From Misgurnus anguillicaudatus (taxonomy: Eukaryota > Chordata > Actinopteri > Cypriniformes > Cobitidae), in assembly GCF_027580225.2 (NCBI RefSeq), contig NC_073356.2, forward strand, positions 10,927,001 through 10,991,000: DNA of 64,000 nucleotides. Reading direction: 5' to 3'. Made by a program: the position numbers and the translations under genes. The notes beneath the pieces are model-generated. The model was not told the origin of the DNA. It did not search any database and saw only the letters and a list, made by a program, of their open reading frames with translations. Below are positions 42,460 through 53,816 of this stretch, in pieces; positions within the stretch are counted from its first letter, which is position 1, and each line of letters starts with the position of its first letter.

Positions 42460-43400
42460 GGAGACCCCAGTCCACTTTCAGAAGTTGTTTCAGCAGACTT
42501 TAAATGTTGTAAATTCACCCCGTGTTTCAGGATGCGCGCAGGAGGTGTCATCTCTGAATATCATCTCTGAACCTTCTGTGTCACTGTGTGAAGGCTTCTT
42601 GAAGTTTTTCTGTGATATAATAACAACACTGAGGTCTCAGATCCAGCCATCAGATAATGTGCTAACCGAGCCTCTGTGCTTCTCAGCCTTATGGTGCAAT
42701 TTTAATTGTATTTCTCTTCTGGCTCTTAAAAACGTAATTAATTCCTTGATACTATCTCATTGCCCGTGTGATGTTATTACCCTTGCTGTTTTAAACAAAA
42801 CTTTGAGTCAATTGGACCTGGTCTGGTATCTTTTCTAAATAAATGCTTAGTCTGTCCCAGATGACTTAAAATTGGCTACAGTTACATCTCTCCTCAAGAA
42901 GCCTTCACTTAATGCTTCCAGGCTGACCAATTTTCAGCCCATTTCTATCTTAGCTTTTATTTTTAAGGTGATAGAGAAAGTTGTTCATTCTCCAGATCTT
43001 TTTCGGTGATAATTGTATTTATGAAACACTTCAATCTGGTTTTAAGTCTATGCGCAGGGCACAGTCAGCACTTCTATGTGTTGTAAATGATATACTCTTA
43101 TACTACCTCTTGTAACTCAGTGGTTTTAGATCTTTCTACTGCATTTGATATGGTTGATCATAACAATCTTCTGTTAAGATTACAGCATTGGGTAGGATTG
43201 CAGGAAAAATGTCTGACAAATAGACGTTTCTGTGTCTGCTTGGGTAACATCTCTTCCTCTATAGTCCACCTGCCCTGTGGTGTGCCTCAGGGGTCCATAC
43301 TTGCACCTGTTCTTTTTTCATTGTATATTCTCCCTCTGGGCTCTATCTTTAGTAAACATGATTTCTTTTCATTGTTATGTACACGACACACAGATCTACA
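42460..43400 (+). pseudogene. Degenerate CR1/L2/Rex-type LINE reverse transcriptase
   Basis: From about 42880 the frames encode an RT domain in pieces. They include a LLKKPSLNASRLTNFQPIS-like entry motif (frame-shifted), SGFKSMRRAQSALL, then in the 43087-43482 frame VVLDLSTAFDMVDHNNLLL (motif A with Asp) and GVPQGSILAPVLFSLYILPL (motif B). Where the FADD/YADD box should be (about 43375-43390), frame and sequence are disturbed, and a CACTG-type MITE starts right after. 42460-42838 (126 codons) is probably the upstream linker (FFCDIITTLRSQI). Stops at about 42836 and 43005 separate the pieces. Dead copy; both ends lost. Confidence 0.8.
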
Positions 43401-43510
43401 CTGTCAGAAAAAAGGTTTAAACTGTACATTTTCTGTCACTGGGGTGGTACCCTCAAAAGTTCATTTGTGTACCTTTATGTAATACAACATATTGAAATGG
43501 TGTACATTTT
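43399..43510. mobile_element. CACTGTCAGAAAA-type MITE end (CACTA-like)
   Basis: CACTGTCAGAAAAAAGGTTT (43399) followed by GTCACTGGGGTGGTACCCTC and TGTACCTTTATGTA is the left end of a common fish CACTA-like MITE. The right end was not found. It truncates the LINE fragment. Confidence 0.5.
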
Positions 43511-43589
43511 GGGGTGTGATATTATAACAGGACCCATTGTGTAAAAGCATAACACAAAAAATTTGTAAAAATTAACACATCCTTTCTTA

Positions 43590-44812
43590 GGGCCCTATTT
43601 TAACGATCTAAGCGCATTGTCTAAAGCGCACAGCGCAACGTCTAAATGGGCATGTCCGCATCCACTTTTGCTAATTTAACGACGGGAAAAATGGTTTGTG
43701 CGCCGAGTGCATGATCGAAAAGGGTTGGTACAATTTTTTTAATGAGAAATGGGAGTATTTCGGGCGTAACGTGCAATAAACCAATTAGAGTCTCAGCTCT
43801 CATCCCCTTTAAAAGCCTGTTGGGATGGCGCTATGTCTAATCCCTATTTAGATGACGGACTTTTTAAACTGAAAAACTAAGCGGAGGAAGAAGATCCCCA
43901 GTTTAAAATTAATGTTAAATAATTGTGTTGTTTTCACTTGTATTGAAATTATTTTTTTTTGGATTAAAACCTTTAAAACCCGTTTTCTTTTAGTCATGGA
44001 AGTAAAAAAGCAGGCTTGTAATTGCCTTAAATGTATGACTATCCAATATCATCAAAAAATAATTTACAAGTATGCAAGAAAAGGTTTGTACTCTAAAAAT
44101 ACTTTATTTGTAACAAACAGGAGATTTTACAAGCGGCTCTCCTTTCAGCACTTGGACAGCGTCAGGAGATTTTTTAAGCATTACTTATGTTTCTCATCTC
44201 ACCATATCCACAGGTACAGAGTCATCATATACAATAAATCTGTGAGGTATAGCATTTAAAAAAACATTTAAAAACAGATGCATTTGTTTAAAGCAAAGCA
44301 TTTATTTACTTACCAGGCTGCAGGTGAAGCAGCTCTTTGTGCCTTCTAACGTCTCATAATTAGTCCTCATTTCTGTCCAAGAGACTCAATAATAATCTTT
44401 TACATTCAATCCTTTAATCTTTCATATTTAAAAGCGTTTTTGTGCTGCTGCGCATTCGTGTATGTGTTAAGCAAACCCGCGTTGTCGTCCCGTTTAGGCG
44501 CATATTACTATGCGCTCTTTAAATAACAAAAAAATATATTGCGCCATTGACTTTAGACTTTAGAGCAGGTTTTTGTTGGTCAACGGCATAGTCTATTTTA
44601 GTTGCCTCAAAATAACAACGCGCCAACAATGCGCTTGAACACACCTCGTTTTCAGACCAGAACGCCCATGGCGCAAAAGGGGGCGCAAATGCATTTGCTA
44701 TTTAAACAACGCGGCGCTAAACGTGAAAATTATAATTGCGCAGGGTGGAAAATAGCAAATGACACTTGCGTCGCGCATTGCGCTGCATTGCGCCGGCTGT
44801 AAGATAGAGCCC
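43590..44812. mobile_element. Harbinger-like element, TSD TTA
   Basis: The left end GGGCCCTATTTTAACGATC and right end (complement GGGCTCTATCTTAC) are imperfect inverted repeats. TTA precedes (43587-43589) and follows (44813-44815), the usual PIF/Harbinger target. Subterminal GCGC words (CTAAAGCGCACAGCGCAAC and GCGCATTGCGCTGCATTGCG) are typical of this fish family. A 115-codon frame at 43912-44259 lacks transposase or Myb-like motifs, so the element is non-autonomous. Length 1,223. Confidence 0.75.
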
Positions 44813-44923
44813 TTAGAGTGTAAGAGGCAACAAACACCATGCCTTCAGCTGACCAGTAACTTTTTTCAAGAGTGGCACAATTACTCTCACATCCCACTGA
44901 ACAGTGGGCTGATATGTTTTCAT

Positions 44924-45235
44924 CTTGCCTCAATTTCGTTATATTTACTTGCACTATGTGAGTGATTAGATGTATGAGTGGGCTTTACAAACCATACATC
45001 TTTTATTATATCTTGTCTTCTGCATAACTGCATATTTCATGTGTAAATTCAAGTTTATGTCGTAGGTTTTCATCTTGCCTCAATTCAATCCATTTCACTT
45101 GCACTATGAGTGGGCTTTACAAACCATACACCTTTATTATATATTGCACTGTTCTGGTTTTGTCTGTTTTCTATTGTTCTCTGTATAACTATATTATGTG
45201 TGTAATTTTAAATGTATGTCTTAGGTTTTATGTAA
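44924..45235 (+). repeat. Direct duplication of about 140 bases
   Basis: TTTTCATCTTGCCTCAATT (44928 and 45068), CTTGCACTATG (44950, 45100), GAGTGGGCTTTACAAACCAT (44976, 45108) and TTTATTATAT (45001, 45132) recur in the same order. The second copy lacks a short stretch after CACTATG. Confidence 0.75.
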
Positions 45236-45374
45236 AGTAAAAGTCAGATTACTGTTTCAGAAGGATTTTGCGTGTGAGTTTATAGTTGAGTTTTTAAATA
45301 TGGTTTGTTCCAGATATACTGAAAATGTCCCGCTGACCTTCATTTCTATTTTGATTATATTGTTAACTGTATTC

Positions 45375-45465
45375 TTAAAGAGCAACTATGGTCTGATTCA
45401 CAACTTTATTTTCATTTCCTTTGGTGTGTATTTAGTATCTTAACGATATGCAAAAGGTACCACAT
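45375..45465 (-). repeat. End fragment of the repeat seen at 59190-59700
   Basis: AAAGAGCAACTATGGTCTGAT and TTCCTTTGGTGTGTATTTAG (partly quoted) down to GATATGCAAAAGGTAC match, in reverse complement, 59627-59703. The rest of the repeat is missing here. Confidence 0.6.
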
Positions 45466-45483
45466 TGCACATTACACCAAACA

Positions 45484-47251
45484 GGCCCGGTACTAGGCTT
45501 GCTGGACTGGGGGGGCAGTCAGGATTTTTGGGTGGGCAGGCATTTCTCGACTAAAATGATTCATACACTAAAATTATGGATGTTTCAATCCAATATTATT
45601 TTGCATATGTCTTATAATAAAGGCCCATTTATATGTCATTTTGCACGTTCAAATTTTAAAAGTAGATGCGATTAGATTTATAATGATTTATAATGTTATA
45701 ATGATTACACTTAATGTAGTTTTACACATTTAGTCACAGTTAATGAAATCAGGCAAGCAGGTGATATGAATGCAAAGCTGTACAATAGCTATATTTTATT
45801 AATGTGTACACTGCATTTAATCTATTATTTCACTTATAGATAAATTAAAGCCATTCTTATACCTACCCTACCCAACATATGCCTTTATTCTAAATAAACA
45901 CTTGTTAGGCACTTTATTTCCACCTCTCAAACATTTTCTTCATTTAAAATAATGTATTTTCAATGTGATATATGTTATAAGCTGTGTTGTCATTAATACC
46001 TGACCCTATCATACATGCTGCTGCAGCAACCTCAAATATCACAACAAAGCACAACGCTTTAAATAATCTATTTTGAAACATCATGAAAGCAATTTGACAT
46101 GCATGACAAATTCGTTAAAGGTTATCCTGTTTGCCTATAACAGCACCAGACAAAAGCACAAGCCCTAAAATACTATTTGTGTTGCGACGAGTCCAAAGAT
46201 AAATCACACTGCTTTGTTCATAACACAGCAAATTAGATATTATAATACAAAGCAACATGTAAGGGATAATCCACGGCTAGCCATGCATTAAAGGGTTTTA
46301 ATGCACGACGTAGAGGCGAAGAACCACCCGACGCGTAGAGAGAGACGCACTTATGTCTCGCTCGCTCTCTCTGCAAGTGTAACTGTGTTACTATGGTTAC
46401 CAATGTTTATAGTAGCAGATTATTTCTAACTGTAATTAAACTGACTGGAACTACCTGTGCATTAAACAGTTTTAATTCACACCTTCCAGCCAATCAGAAT
46501 CGAGTATTTAAACAGACCATGGTATAAAATAAATACAACGTTTTACCTTACGATGACCTTGCGGAGTGACAGCTACTCCTGAACTTAAAAGTCTGTAGAT
46601 TTTTGCGTGTGAAGTTTTTCCTAAACCTCAAACGCGAGCTGACGAATGACGATGACAAAACCGCCAAAATTTGATTTTAGAACTACACGCGATGCTCAGC
46701 TGTTACAATACTGTATATTTACTGTATAACCATCTTATATCATTTATATCTACTATATAGTATGCTACAACAAAACTGCATATTCTTATTTTAATAAACA
46801 GAACTACGTCTAAAACAAACACATTAAATGCTGCTGGAGACTTGCCATTGGCTGTTGTATTTGAATGAATAAATAATGAGGTTCTAAGAAAGGATAAGGG
46901 GCTATTTTGGGCATGTTTTACTATAAAAAGAATTTTTAATTTAATATGTGTTGTGTTATTACGTTTATGTAATACTAAATTGCATTGTTGTTTTTTTTTA
47001 GTTACCGTCATAGAGAACAGTAGTACTTTCCCTGTGAGTTAAATACTGCTGAAAAGACCTTCAAGGCTTGGATAAGCTAATCAGACATTAGTGGGCGGGA
47101 GCTGTAAACACTAGCGCTTGCCAACAGAAGATGTTTTTTGTTTAAAGAGACGTTATTTTATGGTTGGCTGGACAATTTTGGGGGTGCAGAAGGAAAATCT
47201 GTGGGGTCAATGGCCCCCCAGCCCCTGTAGACCCGACCCTGATACCAAATA
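45484..47251. mobile_element. Possible element with CAGGSCCGG-type ends
   Basis: CAGGCCCGGTACTAGGC with GGGGGGGC (45481-45520) and, inverted, GGCCCCCCAGCCCC followed by GACCCGACCCTGAT (47211-47243) resemble the two ends of a fish DNA element. The interior includes a fragment at 46260-46520 with GCATTAAAGGGTTTTAATGC and CCAATCAGAATCGAG words. Pairing is tentative; no transposase was found. Confidence 0.35.
46255..46525. repeat. Dispersed repeat fragment (relative of 21405-21765)
   Basis: It contains GCATTAAAGGGTTTTAATGC (46287, self-complementary in part), GTGCATTAAACAGTTTTAAT (46459) and CCAGCCAATCAGAATCGAGT (46487). The last is shared in form with 21715. CTCGCTCGCTCTCTCT lies at 46358. Boundaries unclear. 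Confidence 0.45.
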
Positions 47252-47533
47252 CTAGAGCCCGACCAATTTATCGTTTTGCCGATTTTATCGGTCGATATGA
47301 GCCTGTTGCAGATATATCTGTATCGGCGTATAAGCCGCAGATATGCAGTCGATATGAACATTTCTTACAGAACACATAACATGCTTTTAAAGATGTAAGT
47401 ACTTGTTTGTCCAGCAGAGCTGTCAATCACAGATTATTCAGGAGCTTTTTGGGATGTAAAACCATGCAAACGTCATGAGTAGACCTCAGACAACAGTATA
47501 AAACAATAAAAACGACAGAGGAAGGGCACCTTT

Positions 47534-47879
47534 AAAGGACTTTGTTGTTATTTATTCTTAGCAGAGTTTACCGGAAGTTACGTGTTGACCATGAAAGCCG
47601 CTTGTTTATGTTGTTACTGCTGAAACCGTCTATAAGTTGTTTCACTAAATACGTTTGCGATAAACATAATAGACACAATTTAAAGACACAACTATATCAT
47701 TAAAATCTCACTCATTTAATTTTTTTTTAACATAAATACAAAAAAGTGTTTCAATATGTTTATCTGTGTATATTAACTATAGATGGTTTCAGCAGTAACA
47801 ACATAAACAAGCGGCTGTCGCGGTCCGCAGTAACTTCCGGTAAACTCTGCTAATAATAAATAACAACAAAGTACTTTAA
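47534..47879. mobile_element. Fold-back MITE with about 100-base arms
   Basis: The left arm 47534-47636 and right arm 47779-47879 are reverse complements. Examples are TTTGTTGTTATTTATT, AGCAGAGTTTACCGGAAGTTA and CCGCTTGTTTATGTTGTTACTGC (each quoted in part) and their complements. The loop is about 140 bases. It is inserted next to a hAT-like start (TAGAGCCCGACCAATTTATC at 47254). Non-coding. Confidence 0.8.
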
Positions 47880-47924
47880 ACGTAGTTTATTTGTATAACA
47901 AGCAAAACAACAACAACACATAGA

Positions 47925-48080
47925 TTACATAGGAAACCAAAACATTTGTTATTTTTGACGAGGCATTTGTTCAAGAGATGAGTTTTGCAACTAGTTGTTA
48001 GACCATTAAAAAACGAAACCGGAAGTAAGGTTCGGATCCAGACGTGTATCACGTGCGTCCGATGAAACCGTCTATAGATG
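47925..48080. repeat. Dispersed repeat shared with 2095-2245
   Basis: GGAAACCAAAACATTTGTT, TTAGACCATTAAA, CCGGAAGT, CCAGACGTGTA and GTGCGTCC then ATGAAACCGTC occur in the same order and orientation at both places. Possibly part of the hAT-like element starting near 47254. Confidence 0.65.
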
Positions 48081-48309
48081 AGGAATATGTTTTGCTGTAG
48101 ATCAGCATGGTCAGCATGTTTGGATGTCGTTGTCCTACGGCTACAGAGTGATTTGTCCCATGACATTTAAGGCTCAGGTTGAAAATAAAGGAACACATAA
48201 TGAAGGTGTGCTTACACATCTCTGTTCTTGAACTAAAATCCATACAGGGGCCAGTGATGAACCAAGGGTAGATGTTTTAATGATGACTTTATAGACCACA
48301 TATGTTATT

Positions 48310-48575
48310 ATATTGACTTGTTGTAAAATTATGTATCTGAATGAACTCTGATCTGATTTTTTTGGCGAAAACAACGATCATTTCACTAGATAAGACCCTT
48401 ATGCTTTGTTTAAGATCGTTTAGAGCCCTTTGAAGCGGCATTAAAAATGTAAATTTTTTGAGGTCCATTAAAGTCCCCTTTATGGAGAAAAATCCTGGAA
48501 TGTTTTCCTCAAAAAACTTTATTTCTTTTTGACTGAAGAAAAACACAAACATCTTGGATGACATGGGGGTAAATT
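48310..48575. repeat. Arm of the 25890-27460 MITE family
   Basis: AGATAAGACCCTTATGC (48388), AAGATCGTTTAGAGCCCTTTG, AATCCTGGAATGTTTTCCTC (48490) and CATCTTGGATGACATGGGGG (48549) match 27253-27440 in order. Only one arm is present. Confidence 0.75.
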
Positions 48576-48579
48576 ATCT

Positions 48580-49638
48580 GGATTTTTTGCTAATGCAGTG
48601 CTTTACCAAGTGAGGTACATGAGCTGTATGAATTTAACAACGACAAACGCTTAGCTTGTTAATATTAATTATGTTATTTCAATGGAGAGCCACACAACAA
48701 TGACAATCGCAATTGCAGCATAACACAATTGAATTTATAAGCAAAGCCATCACCATGTCAGAACATCACAAACGGCTTGTCATCTGCATCCCCTACTTCA
48801 ATATTAGAATAATAAAGTTGGGTGTTGAAAATATGTATGAGCCTGAGAGACAGCAACAGAAGTAGGAACTATAACCGAAAAAGTATCAGGGAGAAAGGAA
48901 AATCAAGGAAAATCTTAATGTGGCATTTCTTCCCCTCTGGAGCAAAAACAATGCCGAAAATTGTGTTTTCTTCCTGCTTCTGCTATAAATGCGACAGAAG
49001 AAAAATTCAATTTTCCGCCCGTTGCGGGAGCTATCAGTCCAGCCTGCTGACACACACACATATACAGGGTATCCTTTTAAACCCAAGCCTAACTGAATTA
49101 CTCTCCTGGTGATTAGGTATTATTACATTTTTTTATATGAATCATTCACTACAGATTAATAAAATAAAATAATTTTCAGGCAAGCTGGAGGCCTGTATGT
49201 CTATCTGTTCGTCTAAGTGGATGGAATGAATAGTAACAATTGGAAAAGATTATGTGAAGAGGTCTGATATCATTACTGAGATTTAAAGGGTTCAAGGCTT
49301 TTGACAAGGTCTAAGTGATTACCTTAGCAAAGGCTTTATGTTCAGGGATTAAGAGCACGGACAGGGTGAAGAACCTCAATTATAGTGTTTCTCTCTCCAG
49401 GATCCACAGACGTGTTTGTGTGCGAGTACACTACGTGGGTGGCTGTCTTACATATTCACTATAGTGTTTTATGTCAGTTCTCCCACACACCATAAACAAC
49501 CTTGCATGATATTTTTGGAATACTGGAAGGTGCTGTTGGTTGTACTGTGTCAGATTTTTGCTGCGTTAGAAAGCATAAAACCTCTCGAATCGCAGTGTTT
49601 AATTTGGTATGGTGCCAGGCAGAACTGTTGAATGACAC
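48580..49638. other. Non-coding, largely repeat-free interval
   Basis: No gene. 48640-49000 lacks transposon words and could be regulatory; this is conjecture. The 96-codon frame at 48822-49112 carries no motif and is overlapped by a frame on the other strand. Confidence 0.35.
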
Positions 49639-49682
49639 AATAGTGTGTGTATGTGTGTGTGTGTGTTTGTGTGCGTGTGTGT
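49639..49682. repeat. (TG)n microsatellite
   Basis: GTGTGTATGTGTGTGTGTG and on to 49682, interrupted by a few single-base changes. Confidence 0.85.
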
Positions 49683-49899
49683 TCCTCTGGCTGGTGGTGA
49701 CTGGCACAAAGTCTATAAATATGGAGTCTCGTCTGCTGTTGTTAATTGAAGTGCTACCTGCTGTCCCTCTGAAGAATAACAGGTCATGTGTCTCTAGAAG
49801 AGATTCAGAGTCTTTCTCTTTAAATCTTCAGCAACAACCACAACATTTTTGCTTAGCACTCAAGTTGTTGTTATTGTTATAGTCATTATTTCTTTCTTG

Positions 49900-49976
49900 C
49901 TTTAGTTTTTTCCTCCCTCCTTCCATTTATTCATTCATCATTACTTTCTTTCATTTTTTCTGTCTGTCTGTCTTTT

Positions 49977-50024
<48 letters not shown>

Positions 50025-51574
50025 TCCTTCCTTTTTTTCTTACTTTCATTTATTAATTTATTAATTATTTCCTTCCTTCTTTTTTATTATTAATTCACTC
50101 ACGCATTTGTTTGTTTGTTCGTTTGTTCATTCATTCATTCATTCACTCATTCACTCACACATTCATTCATTCATTCATTCATTCATACATACATCTATTT
50201 TCTTTCTTGTTTGTTTTTTCTTCGTCTTGCATAATTAATTCATTCGTTCATTAATTTTATTTATTCATTCATTCACTAATTCACTCACACATTCATTGAT
50301 TCATTCATACATCCATCTATTTTCTTTCTTGTTTGTTTTTTCTTTGTCTTGCATAATTAATTAATTTGTTCATTCATTAATTCACTATTTCATTCATTCA
50401 TCTTTTTTTCTATATTCATTCATTCATTCATTCATTCATTCATTCATTCATTCATTTCAGTCATTCATTTATTCATTCATTCATACATACATCTATTTTC
50501 TTTCTTGTTTGTTTTTTCTTTCAGTCTATCATCATTCATTCGTTCATTAATTTTATTTATTCATTCATTCATTCATTCACTAATTCACTCACACATTCAT
50601 TCATTCATTCATACATCCATCTATTTTCTTTCTTGTTTGTTTTTTCTTTGTCTTGCATAATTAATTAATTTGTTCATTCATTAATTCACTATTTCATTCA
50701 TTCATCTTTTTTTCTATATTCATTCATTCATTCATTCATTCATCCATTCATTCATTCATTCACTCTTTCATTCATTCATTCATTTCAGTCATTCATTTAT
50801 TCATTCATTCATACATACATCTATTTTCTTTCTTGTTTGTTTTTTCTTTCAGTCTATCATCATTCATTCGTTCATTAATTTTATTTATTCATTCATTCAT
50901 TCATTCACTAATTCACTCACACATTCATTCATTCATTCATACATCCATCTATTTTCTTTCTTGTTTGTTTTTTCTTTGTTTTGCATAATTAATTCATTAG
51001 TTCATTCATTAATTCACTATTTCATTCATTCATCTTTTTTTCTATATTTATTTATTTCTGTCTTGTTTTATTAATTTGTTAATGCATTTATTCATTCATT
51101 CGTTCATTCATCATTTTATTCATTCTTTCTATTTCATTATTTTTTCCATCCATCCTTTCTTTCTTTCTTGCTTCATTCATCCATTATTTTATTCATTCTT
51201 TCTTTCTTTCCTTCTTCCTTCTTTTATTTTTTCTTCCTTCCATTCTTTTTTCATTCTTACTTTTTCTTCCATTCTTTTGTCTGTGCTTTCTTTAGTTTCT
51301 TTTGTTCTTTCTTTCTTTTTTCTTCCTTCTTTCCTTCTTTTCTTTCTTTTTTCCTTTAATTCCTTTGTTAATTTATTAATTCTTTCCTTCCTTCTTTTTT
51401 CTTCATTCATTCACTCGCGTGTTCGTTCGTTCGTTCATTCATTTATCCATCCATTTTCTTTCTTGTATGTTTTTTCTTTCTGTCTCGCGTCATTCATTCC
51501 TTTGTTCATTCATTCATTAATTTATTCATTATTTTATTCATTCATTCATTCATCATTTTATTTATTCATTCTTT

Positions 51575-51610
<36 letters not shown>

Positions 51611-52290
51611 CCATACATCCTTAGATCCTTTTTTTTCTTTTATTTCTTTATTTCTTTCTGTCCTGCTTTATTCATTCATTCATTTATTCATAATTTAATT
51701 AATTCATTCATTTTCTTTCTTTCTTTCTTTCTTTCTTGGTTCATTCATTCATTCTTTCTTTCTTCTATCCATACATCCATCCTTTCTTTCTTTTTTCTTT
51801 TCTTTTTCTTTTATCTGTCTTCCTTCATTCATTCATTATTTCATTATTTTTTCCATCCATCCATCATCCCTTCTTTTTCTTTCTGTCTCATCCATCCATC
51901 CTTCCTTCCTTCCATCCATCCATCCATCCATCCATCCATCATTTTATTAATTCATTCTTCCTTCCATCCATCCATCATTTTAATCATTCATTCTTCCTTC
52001 CATCAATTTCTTCATTCATTCTTCCTTCCATCCATCAATCATTTTATTCATTCATTCTTCCTTCCATCCATCCATCCATCATTTTATTCATTCATTCTTC
52101 CTTCCATCCATCCATCATTTTATTCATTCATTCTTCCTTCCATCCATCATTTTATTCATTCATTCTTCCTTCCATCCATCCATCCATCATTTTATTCATT
52201 CATTCTTCCTTCCATCCATCAATCATTTTATTCATTCATTCTTCCTTCCATCCATCCATTCATCCATCCATCCATCCACCCGTCCATATG
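49900..52290. repeat. 2.4-kb tetranucleotide satellite tract with higher-order repeats
   Basis: It begins with (CTTT)n (49975-50030), then (ATTC)n-based sequence to about 51100. A TCTATTTTCTTTCTTGTTTG marker recurs at about 50194, 50316, 50492, 50620, 50820 and 50948, so units come in pairs repeating every 300-330 bases, three times. 51100-51900 is mixed CTTT/ATTC/CCTT. From about 51925 to 52260 a unit of CATCCATC then ATTTTATTCATTCATTCTTC recurs about eight times. Long open frames (51076-51624 and 51736-52311, Ser/Phe/His/Pro-rich) arise because the tetranucleotide lacks stops in that frame. They are not genes. Confidence 0.92.
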
Positions 52291-52299
52291 TGCATCCTT

Positions 52300-53808
52300 T
52301 CTTCACTTTAGTGTTTTCTTCAATTGCTCACAAGTGCAAACTCAGGAACCTTTGACTTTTTAGAATTCACAACCATATTTATGGCAAAGCCCTGCTGTGT
52401 GAACAGAACTGTACTGGACAACTTGTACAGTTGCGTGGGGATATGTCCTCTATACACCCCCATACACCCATGACCTTATTTAATTTTCTAAAACATGCTA
52501 ATAGTCTTTATGCACATAATCTATCTGTGCATTTTATTAGAACTAAAGCAAGAGTTATTTGTATAATCATTGAAAATAAACTAAAAACTCAACCCTGTTT
52601 TTGAAATGAACTTTACAGTAATTTGTTGCCGGTTGAAGTGAATGTACAAAAGGTTACGGCATTAATAGCAACTAACAAGTGATTTCAAAGAGAAGCGTTA
52701 TAATCAGGATATGTTGAGATGCTCTTATGTGTGAACTCGACCTTCAGCCTCTGTTTACCGGTTGAAAGTCTCCTCAAAACACGAGCCAGTGTAGTTTAAT
52801 GAGGGGTAAAGTGCTTTTCAGTTCACTGCAAACCTTCAGACCTGTGCCATTCTTTTCCTCACCACCTTTTCAAAATTCAAATCACCAGTGCTACATTTTG
52901 TTTCTCGTCGCAGAAGTAAAATAGATTATAAATGACATTTCCGACCGCCATTTCACATTTCTGACCGCCTGTGTTGAATGGTTTTGAAAAGACTTTAAAT
53001 CGTTTAAATAAACGGCTTCACTTGTAAGTTTCCCTAACAAAACCGTACGTGCATCATCTGCTAGGACGAGATATTCAATCAATCTGTCACAAACTAAAAA
53101 TGCAGTAAACCCTGATGGCTTATCCTAGAAACCAGCACGATGAATTCATTTCAAACATGAAAAATACCGCTCTGTGGTTTGGCAAAATCAGGTGAACACT
53201 CATCATCAACAGAAATCAGTCTCTATTGAGGTCCCTTTGTGTATCCTGTTGAGTTCCATAATGCTCCCATGATTACAGTTTTGTCCATGCATTACCTGTC
53301 AATAAATTATGCACTTCTGTCATGGGCCGAGCTGTGGAAAGATGACCCATTGTGTTCCCATCATGTGTCCGTTTCTCCATGTCCCTCACCTCTGTGGATC
53401 ATGCCGCACCTTCATCCTCCATCATCTTAACAAACAGCACCTCTGTCTGGAACCTTCAAATGAAAGAGGACTCCTTGTATCACAAATGATGACATCTCCA
53501 TCTGTTTAAAGGCACCTTTAAATATGTGTATGTGAGAGAGATCATGTTAAAGTGTAAAGTGCAAGAAAAATTTTGATAAAAAAAATACATTATTAAAAAG
53601 ATAATGTTCTCGCCCTCATACATTTCCATTTGACTTTTATTTGCGCCACAGTGTTGAATGCTGTCCAAGCATCCCATTCTTCCAAACACAGTTGGAATTA
53701 TTATGTTAAATAATATCTTGTCTCTTTTTAGCTTTATAATGACATAGATAGTGCTCCATTTCTAAAACTACAATCTCAATATTTAAGTAAAAAAAATTTC
53801 CCTAACTA
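52300..53808. other. Non-coding interval
   Basis: No gene or element ends recognised. Sequence is not low-complexity. GGCACCTTTAAATATGTG (53511) resembles ends of TTAA-type MITEs, but no partner was found. Open frames of up to 69 codons have no motif. Confidence 0.4.
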
Positions 53809-53816
53809 GGGATGTG

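Noticed and set aside
43912..44259. 115-codon frame as a Harbinger transposase
   Set aside because: No DDE or Myb-like motif; it is too short and sits in AT-rich filler.
49900..52290. CRISPR array
   Set aside because: The repeats are simple tetranucleotides without unique spacers of constant length, and the genome is eukaryotic.
51076..52311. Long Ser/Phe/His/Pro-rich open frames (182 and 191 codons)
   Set aside because: They are read-through of ATTC/CTTT/CCAT repeats, which lack stops in that frame; no start context, motifs or splice sites.
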